This document shows, piece after piece, positions 22,904-34,764 of a DNA stretch of 64,000 nucleotides. Numbering within the stretch: position 1 is the first letter of the stretch; the number at the start of each line of letters is the position of its first letter. The notes beneath the pieces are model-generated. The model was not told the DNA's origin. It searched no databases and was given only the letters and a program-made list of their open reading frames with translations. Location of the stretch: NCBI GenBank assembly GCA_022036555.1, contig CM039130.1, forward strand, positions 17,939,937 through 18,003,936, given 5' to 3'. The DNA is from Microstegium vimineum (taxonomy: Eukaryota > Streptophyta > Magnoliopsida > Poales > Poaceae). Both the position numbers and the translations under genes were made by a program.

Positions 22904-23760
22904 CCTTGCGGGGGCTCTCCCCCAAGCTGTCTAATGACATGGTCTACAGCTCTGGTGGTGGTGGCGGGTAGCTGAAATCCATGCTGCGAATTAAGTACTG
23001 GAGGTCCTGCTGCTCCTGGTGCTGCTGCTACATCTCTTGAAGACGATAGTCCATCTGGTGTTGTCCCTCTAGACTCTGGTCCAAGGTGGACTGGAATCTA
23101 TCCTGTCTCTGTTCTAAGTTTGCAAGATGGTGGTCGAAATCCTCAGTGAAAATACTGGGAGTACCGTCACCTGGTTGTGGAGGTTCCCATGTGTTGCTCT
23201 AGTGGAGGATAGTAGTCATTTGCTAAAGGCTGATGGTACGGGTACGGCCCTCCAGTGCTAAAGTCTGTATGCATCCAGGTAGAGAAAGACATACGTCCTC
23301 TCTAGAATCCTGCTGAGGTCTCTGGATCAAGCGAATAATTAGTGAAATTACCTTGTCCCCAGCTATCTCCTCCAGATGAAGTTTCTTGATAGGTGGACTG
23401 ATCCTCCCATCCTGAGTGATAGCTCCAGCGCTATGTGGACTGGTGTGATAGACCTGCCTGTTTCATGAAGCAATGTGTCATCGAAGATCGGGGTATGCGT
23501 GAACTCTTTGTCCTTGATGGCGTCATGAATATCTCTTTCCTTTCTTGATTGTAACTTGAGATGAGCATCTCCCGTGAGCACATTCCTCTCTTGCTCACCA
23601 TGGTGAGAAGAGGATGAAGCTCTCAGGGGTGATGGAGTGTCTACGTCCATCTCGGAGCTAGCCCTTGATGGTGCTCATGATAAAGGTTGGCTTCGAGTGG
23701 TGCGGAAGGAGAGAGCCCTTCCGACGTTCTTCGCGGTGTTGATTAATTTCTTGCTCATTT
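22904..23760 (-). pseudogene. Extra ORF of element 3, broken
   Basis: Minus-strand ORF 23363-23650 has a serine-rich start (MDVDTPSPLRASSSSHHGE), then KEFTHTPIFDDTLLHETG, equivalent to the HT...LL..GM motif of the element 1 extra ORF. Upstream codons (from 23760) give a basic MSKKLINTAKNVG-like start. Downstream, glutamine-rich and proline-rich coding (LANLEQRQDRFQSTLDQ, then YPPPPPEL) ends in DSLGESPRK directly before a GTGAGT donor. Several frames are needed. Function unknown; the family is restricted to plant retroelements. Confidence 0.5.
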
Positions 23761-24488
23761 TCCTACAAAATAATCAAGAACAAGTAAAACTAGTGGAGAG
23801 ATTAGAGAGGGTTTAGAGGTTGCTTTCACTCGGAGAACCTTGAGCTTAACCCAAACTTCTCTCACTTGATTTTTCTTAGCTTAAACTTGATTTTTGGAAG
23901 GATTTTGTGTCGAGGTTTTATGGAATGAAGAACAAAGAGAGGCCTTGTTCTTCATGAATGAGAGTGTGAGTGGAGAGAGTTAGAGAAATGAGAGGGGGAG
24001 GAAATCATGGGTGGCCGGTCAGCATGGTGTAGGGTCAGCCGGCCCCACCTCTTGGCTTCCTGCCTCCCTCTTTGCTGGTGCCGACATTGGCATGAATTGA
24101 GTCAGATGTACTCCTCCTTGGATGCTCTTTTGGTGGGAAAGAAGCTTTGGCTGGTGGTGAGTGAATGAGTGAGTGAAATGTGGATGCTAGTGCATGGTGG
24201 TAGGTGTGAGGTGAGTTGAGGTGATGGTGATGTGATGTGTGGGTCCCACATGTCTCTCGTATTCATACGGTATAAAAGTGCAAGAATGAAAAACTAAATT
24301 ACTTTTATAAATCTATGAAAAAATAAGAATTCTAATGATAGTATTTTTGTATTTTTCTGATACTGCAATAAAAACTACTTACCATGAGTATTAATTACTA
24401 GAAACTAAAACTCTACCATGCAATAACTATATTTATTTTGTTTTAATAATGCAATGCTTAAAATAAACCAGAATTAAATTACCTGATG
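23761..24488 (-). other. Intron-like spacer between protease and extra ORF of element 3
   Basis: No coding continuation of pol is present. It lies between the GTAAGT donor after the protease (24489-24494 minus) and the start of the extra ORF. It contains a GGCCGGTCAGC / TCAGCCGGCCCC pair (24010-24045) of the same type as the palindromes in the LTRs. Confidence 0.45.
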
Positions 24489-24494
24489 ACTTAC

Positions 24495-25172
24495 CGAGTT
24501 ATATCCCGATGAAGGTTTGGGGTTTTTAAGTCCACCAACCGGACTTCTGCAAATTGATTATTCCTCATGCTTGATCTCCTGTGATGATCTTGATTTTTGC
24601 TTCTCATGACACTCCAAGTTTTGACATTGCTCCAGTCTTGGCTTGAATGCAAACCACACTTCTTCTCCATTAATGATGAATTTGATTTCTCTGGCCCCGA
24701 CATTAATGTGTGCATTTGTAGTGTTGAGGAATGGTCTCCCGAGGATGAGTGGTGTCTTCATTTCTTCCTGCATATCAAGTATCACAAAATCTACATGAAT
24801 GAAAAAGTTTTGAATTTTTACCAGGATATTTTTTGCAATCCCTGCAGGGTAGCAAACTAATTGGTCGGCTAGTTGCAGACACATTGATGTGGGTTTGAGC
24901 ATAGAGTAGTTGAGCTTGTCGAAAACTTTCTTGGGCATGACGTTGACGCTTACTCCAAGATCACATAAAGCATTCTCGAATTTTTTATTTCCGATCGAAC
25001 AATCGATAGTGGGGCACCCTGGATCCTTCTTTTTGATAAGAGAAGAATTCAGAATTGCCACACTATACTCCTCTGTTAACTTGATGACTTCAATAGAAGG
25101 TAGTGGTCTTTTGTTGTTGAGGATGTCCCTTAGATACTTCGCGTATGTAGGTATCTGCATGGCATCTAGCAA
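24495..25172 (-). pseudogene. Retropepsin region of element 3
   Basis: Minus ORF 24558-25172 (204 aa) shows CDLGVSVNVMPKKVFDKL (protease active-site region, DLG in place of DTG), then CLQLADQ, then PLILGRPFLNTTNAHI. This is the Gypsy retropepsin domain and is homologous to 5335-6012 of element 1. It lacks stops over its whole length, so it decayed less than gag. The downstream codons (24495-24557) run to the donor at 24494. Confidence 0.75.
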
Positions 25173-25470
25173 CGGAATGTTGACATATAATTTCTGAATT
25201 ACCTCTATAAACTTACCAAATTGTTCACCTTCTTTGGCCTTTCTATTTCTACATGGAAATGGTAGCAGAGTGGTGTCATGGAAATCTTAGCGTAATTCTT
25301 GTGGCAAATCTTGTAGTAAAACTTCTTCTTCTGGTTTGTCTACTTCTCTTTCTACCTGCACTAATTGTGGTGGTCTACGTGCCCCTTCTGGATAAGGTGG
25401 ATCACGAGTAGACTTACCTTTTCTAGTAGGTATTCCTTTTACCTGCTCATGGTTAGTGACAGTAGACAGA

Positions 25471-25846
25471 GACTGCTTTGCACCATGAGCAGCATAGTCT
25501 GGTTCATATATATGTCTACCATTTTGTGAGACGGCATGACAAGCTGACAGCTTTGCACTAAGAGCAGCACTGTCTAGCATTTTAAGTTAGTTGTTTCATG
25601 AGGCAACTTGACAAACCGACTGCTTTGCACCATGAGCGGCACAATCTGGTTCATATATATAAGTCTACCGTTTCGTGAGGCGGCATGACAAACTGACAGC
25701 TTTGCACCATGAGCGGCACTGTCTAGCATTTTAAGTCAGTTGTTTCGTGAGGCAACTTGATAAACCGACAGCTTTGCACCATGAGTGGCACAGTCTGGTT
25801 CATATATCTACAAGTCAACCATTTCGTGAGGCGGCATGACAAATAT
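25471..25846 (-). repeat. Coding-type minisatellite in gag of element 3 (about 2.5 x 148 bp)
   Basis: Units start at 25471, 25618 and 25767 (spacings 147 and 149). Each unit holds two related halves of about 74 bp with the core CTTTGCACCATGAGCGGCAC. On the minus strand the repeats read as peptide motifs such as AAHGAKLSVCHAAS and NGRHIYEPDYAAHGAK, and the minus ORF 25287-25580 runs through the first unit. So this began as an in-frame repeat in the C-terminal part of Gag and later took up frameshifts and a stop. Confidence 0.75.
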
Positions 25847-26447
25847 CAAACAACTCGGCGCAACAAAGAAGATCAGCTTACCTCGACGACATCTAAGTCA
25901 ATCACTTGTACAAAGTGACACAACACATCAACTGCTCGAAAAGCAGCACTAACTCGGCGCAACAAAGACTGCAAGCCGAGTACTATTACATCAAGAAGTG
26001 GCATTAATTGTTCCAATAGTGGAAACTACTCAACAAAAACAACATCACTACCCAGAAAACAACTCGGAGGTCATTTAAAGATGAAGATCTACAAAGCCTA
26101 AATCAGAAGCACGAGGCATTCTATGAGCAACACTTTCAGTATAGTCATCAAGGCACGAAGGCCGATAATAGCTACCCAGAAATGATTTGGGAATTCAGAT
26201 GTATCTACTAAGCTTAATACAAAAGCACAATGCTACAAATATCAGTCAAAAGAACTCAACATGATTCACAAGATCTGGAAAACAAAGTATTCATCAAAAG
26301 GACAAACGAGGCAATTAGAAAACAAACTGCACAACATCAGCAAACAAGAAATCACAACACTAGGACGAAGCCTGACAATATATTAAGCAAAAGTATCATT
26401 CAGAGTATAGTACAAAACCATCACTCAAGGACAAGTAAATGTTTGAC

Positions 26448-29201
26448 TCAAGGAGAAGAAGGCAACACCTTCATCTGACCAAGTATTTTACTACAAAGAC
26501 TCTTAACCTCAGATTTCGAACGCTCCCATCGAGTCAAAAGATCGGCCTCCATAGGATCTTCAAGAATCTGAGCCAAAGGGACCTCAGGAGCAAGAGCCCG
26601 GACAAAGGAAACAACATTCCCAATACATCGTTCAAATCCATTTTGCACAAACTCACGAAACCGAGAGGACAACACTGGGATTATACTATCCACGCCAGCA
26701 CTATCATCTCCAAGATGGCAAACAGCAGCAATAATAGGCTTCACAGCCTCAAGCAGAGATTTAAGTTGCGCTCGAGCAGAATTCAACTTCTCTTGCAAAG
26801 TCTAAACAGATTGTAAAGCCTGGACAAGATCACGATCAGCACCACCTCGAATAAACTGAGCTTCAGCTAGCAAATCTTGAGCCTTTTTTAAAGTGTCATC
26901 AGTAGATTCACTTACATGCTCAGCCTTATTTTCAGAAGACCGGAGGGTCTTGATCATCACCTCCCGATCTCTTTTCCAAGCATCGTGTTGGCATTCAGCA
27001 TCTGACAAATATCATACAAATAAACAAAGGTAATCTGGCAAAGCCAAAAGCAAGTAAGTAAAAAGCAAATGATACCAGCAAGTCAGGCCTTCAGATCAGC
27101 GATTTCATCAAAAGCTCGGGTAGCAGCAGACTCCTGCATCTCTTTTACTCGAACCAACTCAGCTTTAACACAAGACAACTCGACCTCAACTTTACCAAGG
27201 CTACCCTGAATAAGGTTAGCCGACCTCTCTTCTTGAGGACCAAACAGAACATCTTGATCCTGATAGAAAGCCTGCTGACAAAGATAAGGGGAAAATAACG
27301 AGAAAAACGGAAATACAAAATAAAGATTATCGAAAGTACCTTAAGCTCTGCGCCAGATTCTGAAGAAAAAGATTCCCGGGTTGAAAGCAACCTACCAATC
27401 CGCTCAGACCGAGCAGACAAAGGAACACAATGATCAACCGCAAGAAAAACTTGTGTAACAGGTGGGGAAGTCACGAAAGACTTCCCAAGAGACACCTCAA
27501 TCAAATCGGTACCATGGGGAGCCGCCAGATCACCTACAACAAAGAAGTCAACACAGAGACATATGAAAAGATAAAACCAAGAAGGACAGAAAATAAATCT
27601 ACCTTGAGAAGACAACTTCAAGTCTACGACAGCTTTAGAAGAAGAGGAGACATCTACAGGAACGCTGCAATAAAAAATACCACAAGTCTTTACAAAGAAC
27701 TCAGTAAACATCAAAGAAATAAACAAAAGAAAGGAAATATACTTAGAAGAATTCTTGATTTGAGCCACAGTTTGAGAGAAGGATAACTTTGGAATAGCAA
27801 AATCAAAACCACCATCAAAAGATGGCAAGGCAAAAGAAGAAGGTATAACAGAGCTAGAAGCAAGGGGGACATCAGCAGACACCCGACTACATCATAAAGA
27901 ACAAATATCAGCATACATCATGAAAGCAAATAAAGAGGGTAAGAGAAAAAGTACTCACCCAGAAGGACTCAAAAAGTCGCCAGATTCATCTTCAGTTGAA
28001 AGAGCCGAGTTTCCATCTACAAACAAAAAATAGAATCAAGAGACAAAGATAGACACGAGAGACAAAAAGAACTCAGTATAATGATAACCTCACAAAGAAC
28101 CCTGGCGAGAAGACCGCCATCTTTTCGGCCGAGGAATCCTAAGGGATGCATCTAAACGGCCTCGCTTTGGAGAAGCAGCACGAGAACCAGTAACAACATC
28201 AGTATCATCATCATCATCATCCTCATCATCCAAATTTTCACAGTCATCAGCAGCAGGCACATCAAGAGTAAAGTCATGACCATAGCCCTACAAAGCAATA
28301 ACACATCAGATCAAGGCAATGAAACAAAACAAATATAAATAGATCAAGGATACAAAAGCTTACAGCAGGCGGAGGATTGGCAGCACTATACTCTTGAATT
28401 GCAACAGGAAGGATAACAACACCACCCAATACTCTATTCATCATCCAAAATTTCAGTCTCAAGGATAAGGCGAGACGAATCAGAAGGACCACTATATTCA
28501 AAACCTAAATGATCCCTTTTCATCAAGGGTTGAATCCGACGACGTAAGAAGCTAGCAACGATACCATTACCTATCAAACCAGATTGCTTCAAGAAACTGA
28601 GACAATCAATCAAAGGCTTAAGAGTTCGCTTCTCAGAAGAAGTAATCTTTTCAGACCAGCAAGGAAGAGAAACTGGAAGAGAAGACAGATCAAAAGGCTT
28701 AGGAAAGAATGGTTGAGAAACATAAAACCACTTCTTAGCCCAATCACGAACAGAATCAAACAGGGTAAAAGAAGGAAAGGCATTCTTGTGACTCTACCTA
28801 GATTGAATCATGCAACAACCACAGCTAGGAACCTTCGACCTACCAGTAAAACAGACTTGAAAGAAGTAGCGGAAGAACAAGAGGCAAGGAGGAATTCCTA
28901 TAAAAGCCTCACAAAGATAAACGAAGCAGGAAAGGAAGAGGATAGCATTGGGAACAAGATGGTGAAGCTGGAGACCATAGAAATTAAGAAATTGAATTAA
29001 GAAGTCAGACAGTGGAAAACAAAGTCCAGATCTGACATAAGAAACAAAAAGAAGAGATTGATCAGGAGATGGATTCAGAGACAGTTGGCCACCAGGCAAT
29101 TCGCAGGCAGAAAGAGTCGATCTTGAAAGAAGTCCCTGTGCAATCAAGAGATCAAGATCACTTTGCTGAATGGAAGACTTCGGAATCCCTTTGCCCTTCA
29201 T
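26448..29201 (-). pseudogene. Antisense extra ORF of the Grande-like element (putative gypsy-type transposon protein family)
   Basis: The minus ATG at 29201 opens a 135-aa ORF with YVRSGLCFPLSDFLIQFLNF and LHHLVPNAILFLSCFVYLCE, a signature I associate with the plant PF04195-type family (putative gypsy type transposon). Coding then continues in other frames: WAKKWFYVS, GFEYSGPSDSSRLI (about 28500), an acidic run encoded by CAT repeats (about 28206-28225), and coiled-coil-like pieces 27145-27882, 26802-27008 and 26448-26798. Probable introns and frameshifts separate them. The family sits antisense downstream of pol in Tat-lineage elements; its role is unknown. Confidence 0.6.
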
Positions 29202-30098
29202 TGCAAAAATTTTCTAAAGATGAATGACAGAAGAGGGTTAAGCCAAAAGCAAAGGATAGAAATTTCTCGGTAGTCAAAGACAGACTCAATAACAAAAGGC
29301 GAAGGAACTTATATAAGGCTAAAACAAAAAGATTAGTTCCTAAAAATAGCTGTTACTCAGAGGCAGTAATTACGGAAAAATAGCAAAACAATTGCCAAAA
29401 CCATCGATTCCCAAGATTGCGCATCGGAAAAGGAAAAACAACGGCCACATTAGGACAGCTACAGTCGAGTACTAAAAACAATCACACCCTGCAGAGTACA
29501 CCAAAGCAAAGAAGCAACAAGTCGGAGACATAAACAACTCGGCAAAACAAAAGATACACAGATCAAAAGAGAGTTCTTTATTGAGGAATATCAGCACACA
29601 GCAAAGTTACATCAGAACACAATGCCTTGACAGATACAAAAGTACCCCGGTAATCGGAGAACAATAGAATCAGAAGTAAAAACCGGAACCGGTAATTGTC
29701 ATGCAGGAAGAAGCAGCTCAGAAGTGCTTGGTTTCAGACAAGAGGAAACACATCCTTGCTGACGGCAGGCGGTAGAACCAAGAAGTCATCCAAGACGAGT
29801 ATCATCAAAGGCAGCGAATCCAGAACAACCCAGGGGGAACCACAAACAAACGACTGAAGGGTCCATGACAGTACACACCAATACCATCACAAGGCCTACA
29901 TCATTTGCTCCGGTTCTCCCCACGGAATTCTACTACCTCGAAACTAGCTGCCTACTAATTTCTATCACAAGATCTACACCATTCACCAGATTACAACCCA
30001 GGAAATAAGGAAAGAAGCCGGGGGGCTCGTCAAACTCACCAACTACAATATCCATGATACAACGAGGACCTTTACAAGGAAAAACAGAAGATATGAGA
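29202..30098. other. Non-coding interval of the Grande-like element
   Basis: It contains AACTCGG-type motifs typical of this element (also at 25850-25990 and 51980-52000) but no ORF with a recognisable domain. It ends at the CAAGG target duplication. Confidence 0.4.
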
Positions 30099-30103
30099 CA
30101 AGG
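30099..30103. repeat. Target site duplication CAAGG, left copy (solo LTR)
   Basis: CAAGG is repeated at 45314-45318, directly outside the TGTTGACGG and ATACCAACA termini of the solo LTR. Confidence 0.85.
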
Positions 30104-30502
30104 TGTTGACGGTCCTTAAGTACCAATTTTAACCATCAACTAAACAAGGAAAAGAACCTAAATGAAACCACTAGCTAGAATTAGGGTTTATACTAACAGA
30201 ATTTCACGAGTTTTGGTGAATGTCTATTTCTGCAGGGGGTTATTAGGAAATACTAAGGAAAGGCCCACATGTCATGTTTACATAGAGATAATTATCAACC
30301 GCGGGATTTTCTATACTCTAGAGGGTTCCAGAAGATGCGGGAAGAAACAAGAAGGCGATCGGGCCCAGGGGCAGGGCGCCCACCCTGTTGTTTCCACCAA
30401 TCAGCATCAACTTCGTGGATCATGCTTCACCGCCTTTGAGGATGAATCTAAACCATTCATACAGGTCGGTTTGATCCAACAGCCCACATTCATTTGAGGA
30501 GG

Positions 30503-30512
30503 CTATATAAGG
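30503..30512 (+). promoter_or_regulatory. TATA box of the solo LTR
   Basis: CTATATAAGG lies about 100 bp before the Copia insertion. It is at the place where the other LTRs of this type carry TATTTATAG in the opposite orientation. Confidence 0.5.
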
Positions 30513-30604
30513 AAGGCCCCTGACCCCCCTGAGGGCCATCTCATCTCATTATTCTTCTCCAGAGCAAAAGCTAGGGTTTAAATTAGAGAGAGAAGGAGAG
30601 AGGT

Positions 30605-32296
30605 TGAAGAATCATGGACCCTTGTGTTTAGGCGATTAACGACAATACTAGGTCACTATGACTAACATGTGTTTTGCAGAGGCAAAGTTGTTTATGTTAG
30701 GTCATTAGTGATGCAATTTGAATGGGCTTAATGGATATTCATGCCCCCAAGATGGAAATCGTTTTGGTTGCAAAGGATGAAGATACAAGTTGAAGACTAG
30801 GCTAGTTCTTAGTGCCATAAGGTTGAGAAGGGCACTAAGTATAGCTAGGATTTTGTTTTTCCTTTGGCCGTACTATAAAGGGGGGTATGAGATTAGTAGC
30901 TTGACCTAGGAGAGTTTAGGAGAGTGGGTATATGCACACTTGTCACAACTAGTCCTAGAGACCTTGCTTTCAGCCCTTCGTAAACCCTAGAAATGGTAGG
31001 AGCAAAATCCCTTGAGAAATCTCAGTGAAAACAGTTGATATAGGGGGAGAAAGAGGCTCCGGACCACTCTGCCAAGTAGGCGTCGGACCATAGGAGAGTG
31101 GTCCGACGGTCCCTGTCTTAGGCAAAATCTCAGCTCGACGAGCTCCGGACCACCTGTCTGGAAAGCGTCGGACCATAGGAGAGTGGTCCGATGGTTTGGT
31201 TCAGAGAGAGAAGGCTCCGGACTAGTCTGACGGTGAGTCCGACGGCTAGTCCGATGCTTCAAGACAGGAGGTTGAGTTTATGCAGTAAGCCCCCTGGCTC
31301 CGGACCAAAGCATCAAACCAGGGCTCTGGACCAAGGAGAGTGGTCTGGTGGTTCGAAAAAGAGAAGAAGTTTCTCACTCAGAGAGCACCCTGGCTCCGGA
31401 CCAGTGCGTCGGACCAAGGCATCGGACCAAGCAGAGTAGTCCGACGGTGCCTGAGTTGGAAGTCAGAGTGAGCTCCGGACCAGTGTGCCTGGTCCGGTGG
31501 TATAAGCTCCGGACTAGTCCGGTGGCTTCGCAGAGAGAGGAAAAAGTAAAAAAAACGGCTAGTTTTGGAGGTGGGGACTATTTATAGTTGCCCCCTTCGT
31601 CCTTAGGACCTCTCTTGGCCATTATTTCAGCTCGTGACACCTTGAGAAATCCTTTGGAGAGTCAAGAGGCTAGTGAGGGAGATATTAGAGAGAGTTCATC
31701 TTGTTCTTCCCTCCTAGAGTGATTAGGAGTGACTTGTGTGCATCCATCCACCTTCCTAGCCTTGAGTTGGTCAAGTGAAGGTCTTGTGCTTGTTACTCTT
31801 GGTGTTCGACAGCACCTAGACGGTTTGGTGGTGTTCGGAGGAAGTGATCGCCGGAAGATTGTTGGCGGCTCTTCTCCAAGCTTCTGTGATCGGTTGTGGG
31901 CGATTCACCGAGCCGGAGTGGCAAAGAATCAGCCCGTAGAGAGAACTCTACCCTTGCGCGGGTAGAGGGGGAGCGATACCTTGCGAGCTGCTCCAACGAG
32001 GACTAGGGGGGTGTCGACACCTCGATACCTCGGGAAAAAATCGCTGCGTCACTGAGAATTTCTTTTTCCCTAGCTCTTTACATTTCTGCATTACTTTCCG
32101 TCTTGTTTTTATCTTACCTACTAGAATTACTTAGGTTGCTTTTAATTTCCATGAATTGCTACCGCTTTCTAGCTAGGACACACGGATCGTAGGCACTAGG
32201 GGGTGATTGGCATTTGATAGGTTTTCATATTAGCTTTAGAATTTTAAAACAAGCCCAATTCACCCCCCCCCCCTCTTGGGCATCTTGATCCTTTCA
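30605..32296 (+). repeat. 5' LTR of the Copia element (1692 bp)
   Basis: Starts TGAAGAATCATGG and ends GATCCTTTCA. It is almost the same as 42924-44612. It contains a TATA-like CTATTTATAG near 31579 and ends in a variable C run. Differences from the 3' LTR that I read are mostly C/T or G/A. Confidence 0.9.
31070..31530. repeat. Cluster of CCGGACCA / GTCCGACG motifs in the Copia LTR
   Basis: More than fifteen copies of short related motifs (CTCCGGACCA, GTCGGACCA, GTGGTCCGACGG, AGTCCGGTGG) alternate in both orientations within about 450 bp. They are repeated in the 3' LTR (43375-43850) and in the spacer 38465-38775. Confidence 0.8.
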
Positions 32297-32298
32297 AT

Positions 32299-32311
32299 TG
32301 GTATCAGAGCC
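32299..32311 (+). other. Primer-binding site of the Copia element
   Basis: TGGTATCAGAGCC begins two bases after the 5' LTR and matches the initiator tRNA-Met type PBS of plant Copia elements. Confidence 0.85.
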
Positions 32312-32348
32312 TTGTTGCTCTAAATTAGGCTTCACCGCCTAGAGCAAG

Positions 32349-34743
32349 ATGTCCCATGGGGATGGACCGCCACCCATGTTCGATGGGGATGACTTTCCTT
32401 ATTGGAAAGTGCGGATGGAGGCCTACCTTGAGGCCGTGGACGTCGGCGTTCACAAAGCCGCCACCCAAGGTGGATCGGTGTTCGCCGAGGATCCATACTT
32501 TGAGAAGAACAATGCTAAGGCAAAGAACATTCTTTTTTCGTGGCATTTGCAAGGATGTGTTCAACCGTGTGCGAAATTGCAAAACCGCACATGAGATTTG
32601 GACAAACATTTGTGCTCTACACGAGGGCACTAAATGTGAAAGATAAGAGAGTTATCACCTCATCATTGCTAAGTTAAATGCTTTCACCATGCTATCTCAT
32701 GAAAATGCTAATGAAATGTACTCTCGTTTGAATGTGCTTGTAGAGGAGTTGAATGGCCTTGGGCTCTCTCAAATGACACCGGCCGATGTGGTGTGCAAGA
32801 TACTTTGTGTCCTACCAATAGACAAGTATAGCCACATCGTCACGGTTCTTCATCAAGGCGATCTCTCCGCAACTACACTAACGCAAGTGTTGGGCAAGAT
32901 CAATGCTCATGAGATGTACATGAAGATCAATGATGGAACTTCATCCTCCTCCAAGAAGAAAGAGAAGGAGGAGAAGAAGGACTTGGCTCTCAAGGCATCT
33001 TCCAAGGAGAAGTGCAAGATTCAATATGTCCTTGAGAGTACAAGTGATGATGATGATGAAGACAACATCGCTCTCATGGTGAAGAAGACCGCCAAGATGT
33101 TGAAGAAGCTAAACAAGAACGGAGTCAAGTTTGACTCAAAGAAGAAGAAATTCTTCACAAGCTCTTCAAGGAAGCCAATCTCCCAAATGAAGTGCTACAA
33201 TTGCGGCACTCTTGGTCATCTAGCCCATGCATGTCCCGAAGAGAAGAAAGACAAGTTCAAGAACAACAAGTTCAAGAACTTCAAGAAGAACAAGGGCGGC
33301 AATGATGACTCAAGTGATGATGACAAGAAGCAAGACAAGCCATACAAGAAGAAGAAGAACTTCAACTTCCACAAGAAGAAGGATGGCAAGGCTTACATTG
33401 TGGGTGATTGGTTCACCGACATTGATGATTCAAGTGACTCCTCCGATGATGAGAGTGAAGAAGAGAAGGTGGCTGCTTTGGTGATTGGTTCTTCGATTCC
33501 ACCGCCACCTCCTCCTTCATCGCCGGGCTCATCCTCTACACACCTATGCCTTATGGCTAAAGGTGACAAAAAGGTACAAAAAGAGGATGATGGTGATGAC
33601 CTCTCTAGTGATGATAGTGATGATGAAGAAGCACCTTCCTATGATGAGCTAATTAAAATTTGCAACAAGTACGCTAGCATCATAAGGAAGTACAAGAGTA
33701 AAAATGACAAACTTCTTGAAATCAAAAAAAACTTGCATGATAAGCTTGACAACTTGTCTAGTGCTAATGATGATTTGAAGCTTGAGATTAACTCTCTCAC
33801 ATCTAGCACTAGGGAGCTCAAAGCCTCTCTTAAGCAAGCCAATGAGAAACATGATAAGCTTGAGAGGTCATCCCAAGAGCTCCTCACAAGGTTTAACTTG
33901 CTAAAAGATGACTACAACCAAGTGAAAAGTGATCATGGCACACTAGTGGTAGCAAATGAATTGCTTACTCAAGATCTTACACATGTTGCTACTAACCCAT
34001 GTGCTAAGTGTGCAAGTGCTACCTCTTGTGATATCGAGCTTGATGATGTGGCTCTTGAGCAAAGTGCCAAGTGCAAGGGCAAGAGAGTTGTAGAAGCCGA
34101 CAAGTATGATGATTATATGAAGATGAGTGAAGAGGACTCAAAGCTCAAGGAAGAGCTAATCAACCTCAAGGCAAACAAGACCTTCACCATCAAGCCAGCT
34201 CAAGAGGAAGACAAAGATGCTATCACTTTGATCAACTCTCTTCGAGAAGAAATTGCCAAGCTCAACAATGACAAGACCAAGCTTACAAGTGGCCTTGAAA
34301 AGTTCACCAAGGGCCATAATCTCCAAAGTGAGCTTCTAATGAGCACCGTCATGAAGAATGACAAGACCGGTATTGGGTATAAGGAAAACCAAGTGATGAA
34401 GGCCAAGGTCAAGATTGAAGCCAAGAACTACTACAAGAACAAGTACAATGGCTACAATCAAGAGAAGCCAAAGCCCAAGCCTAAGAGGTGCTTTGGATGT
34501 AGACAAATTGGTCATCTTTCATTTCAATGCAAGACTCCACTTCCCAAGACCTTGCCCAAGCACACTAGACCATTTGCTCATGATGCTCACTATGTCATCA
34601 ACAAATATTCCAAGGGTAGACCACTTGTGGTGTTTCTTGGACCACCAATGAAGAACAAGCCTAGGTTTCTTTGGGTTGCTAAGGAGTTGGTTGATAAGGC
34701 AATGGGGCCCCGCACCAAGGGGGTTCCCAAACAACAAGCTTAA
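32349..34743 (+). pseudogene. gag of the Copia element, frameshifted
   Basis: It starts at 32349 (MSHGDGPPPMFDGDDFPYWK), the usual Copia Gag N-terminus. A frameshift falls in a T run near 32530, a TAA stop is at 32644-32646, and then 684 codons are open from 32689. Two CCHC zinc knuckles are seen: CYNCGTLGHLAHAC and CFGCRQIGHLSFQC. Long lysine-rich and acidic segments and a coiled-coil region lie between them. Gag packages the element RNA in cytoplasmic particles. The unusual length and the second knuckle are features of SIRE/Maximus Gag. Confidence 0.85.
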
Positions 34744-34764
34744 CTCCAAGTTGCTTATGTGTAG

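Noticed and set aside
25471..25846. Tandem repeats considered as a CRISPR-like array or centromeric satellite
   Set aside because: Units are adjacent with no unique spacers, too few for a satellite array, and read as Gag peptide repeats.
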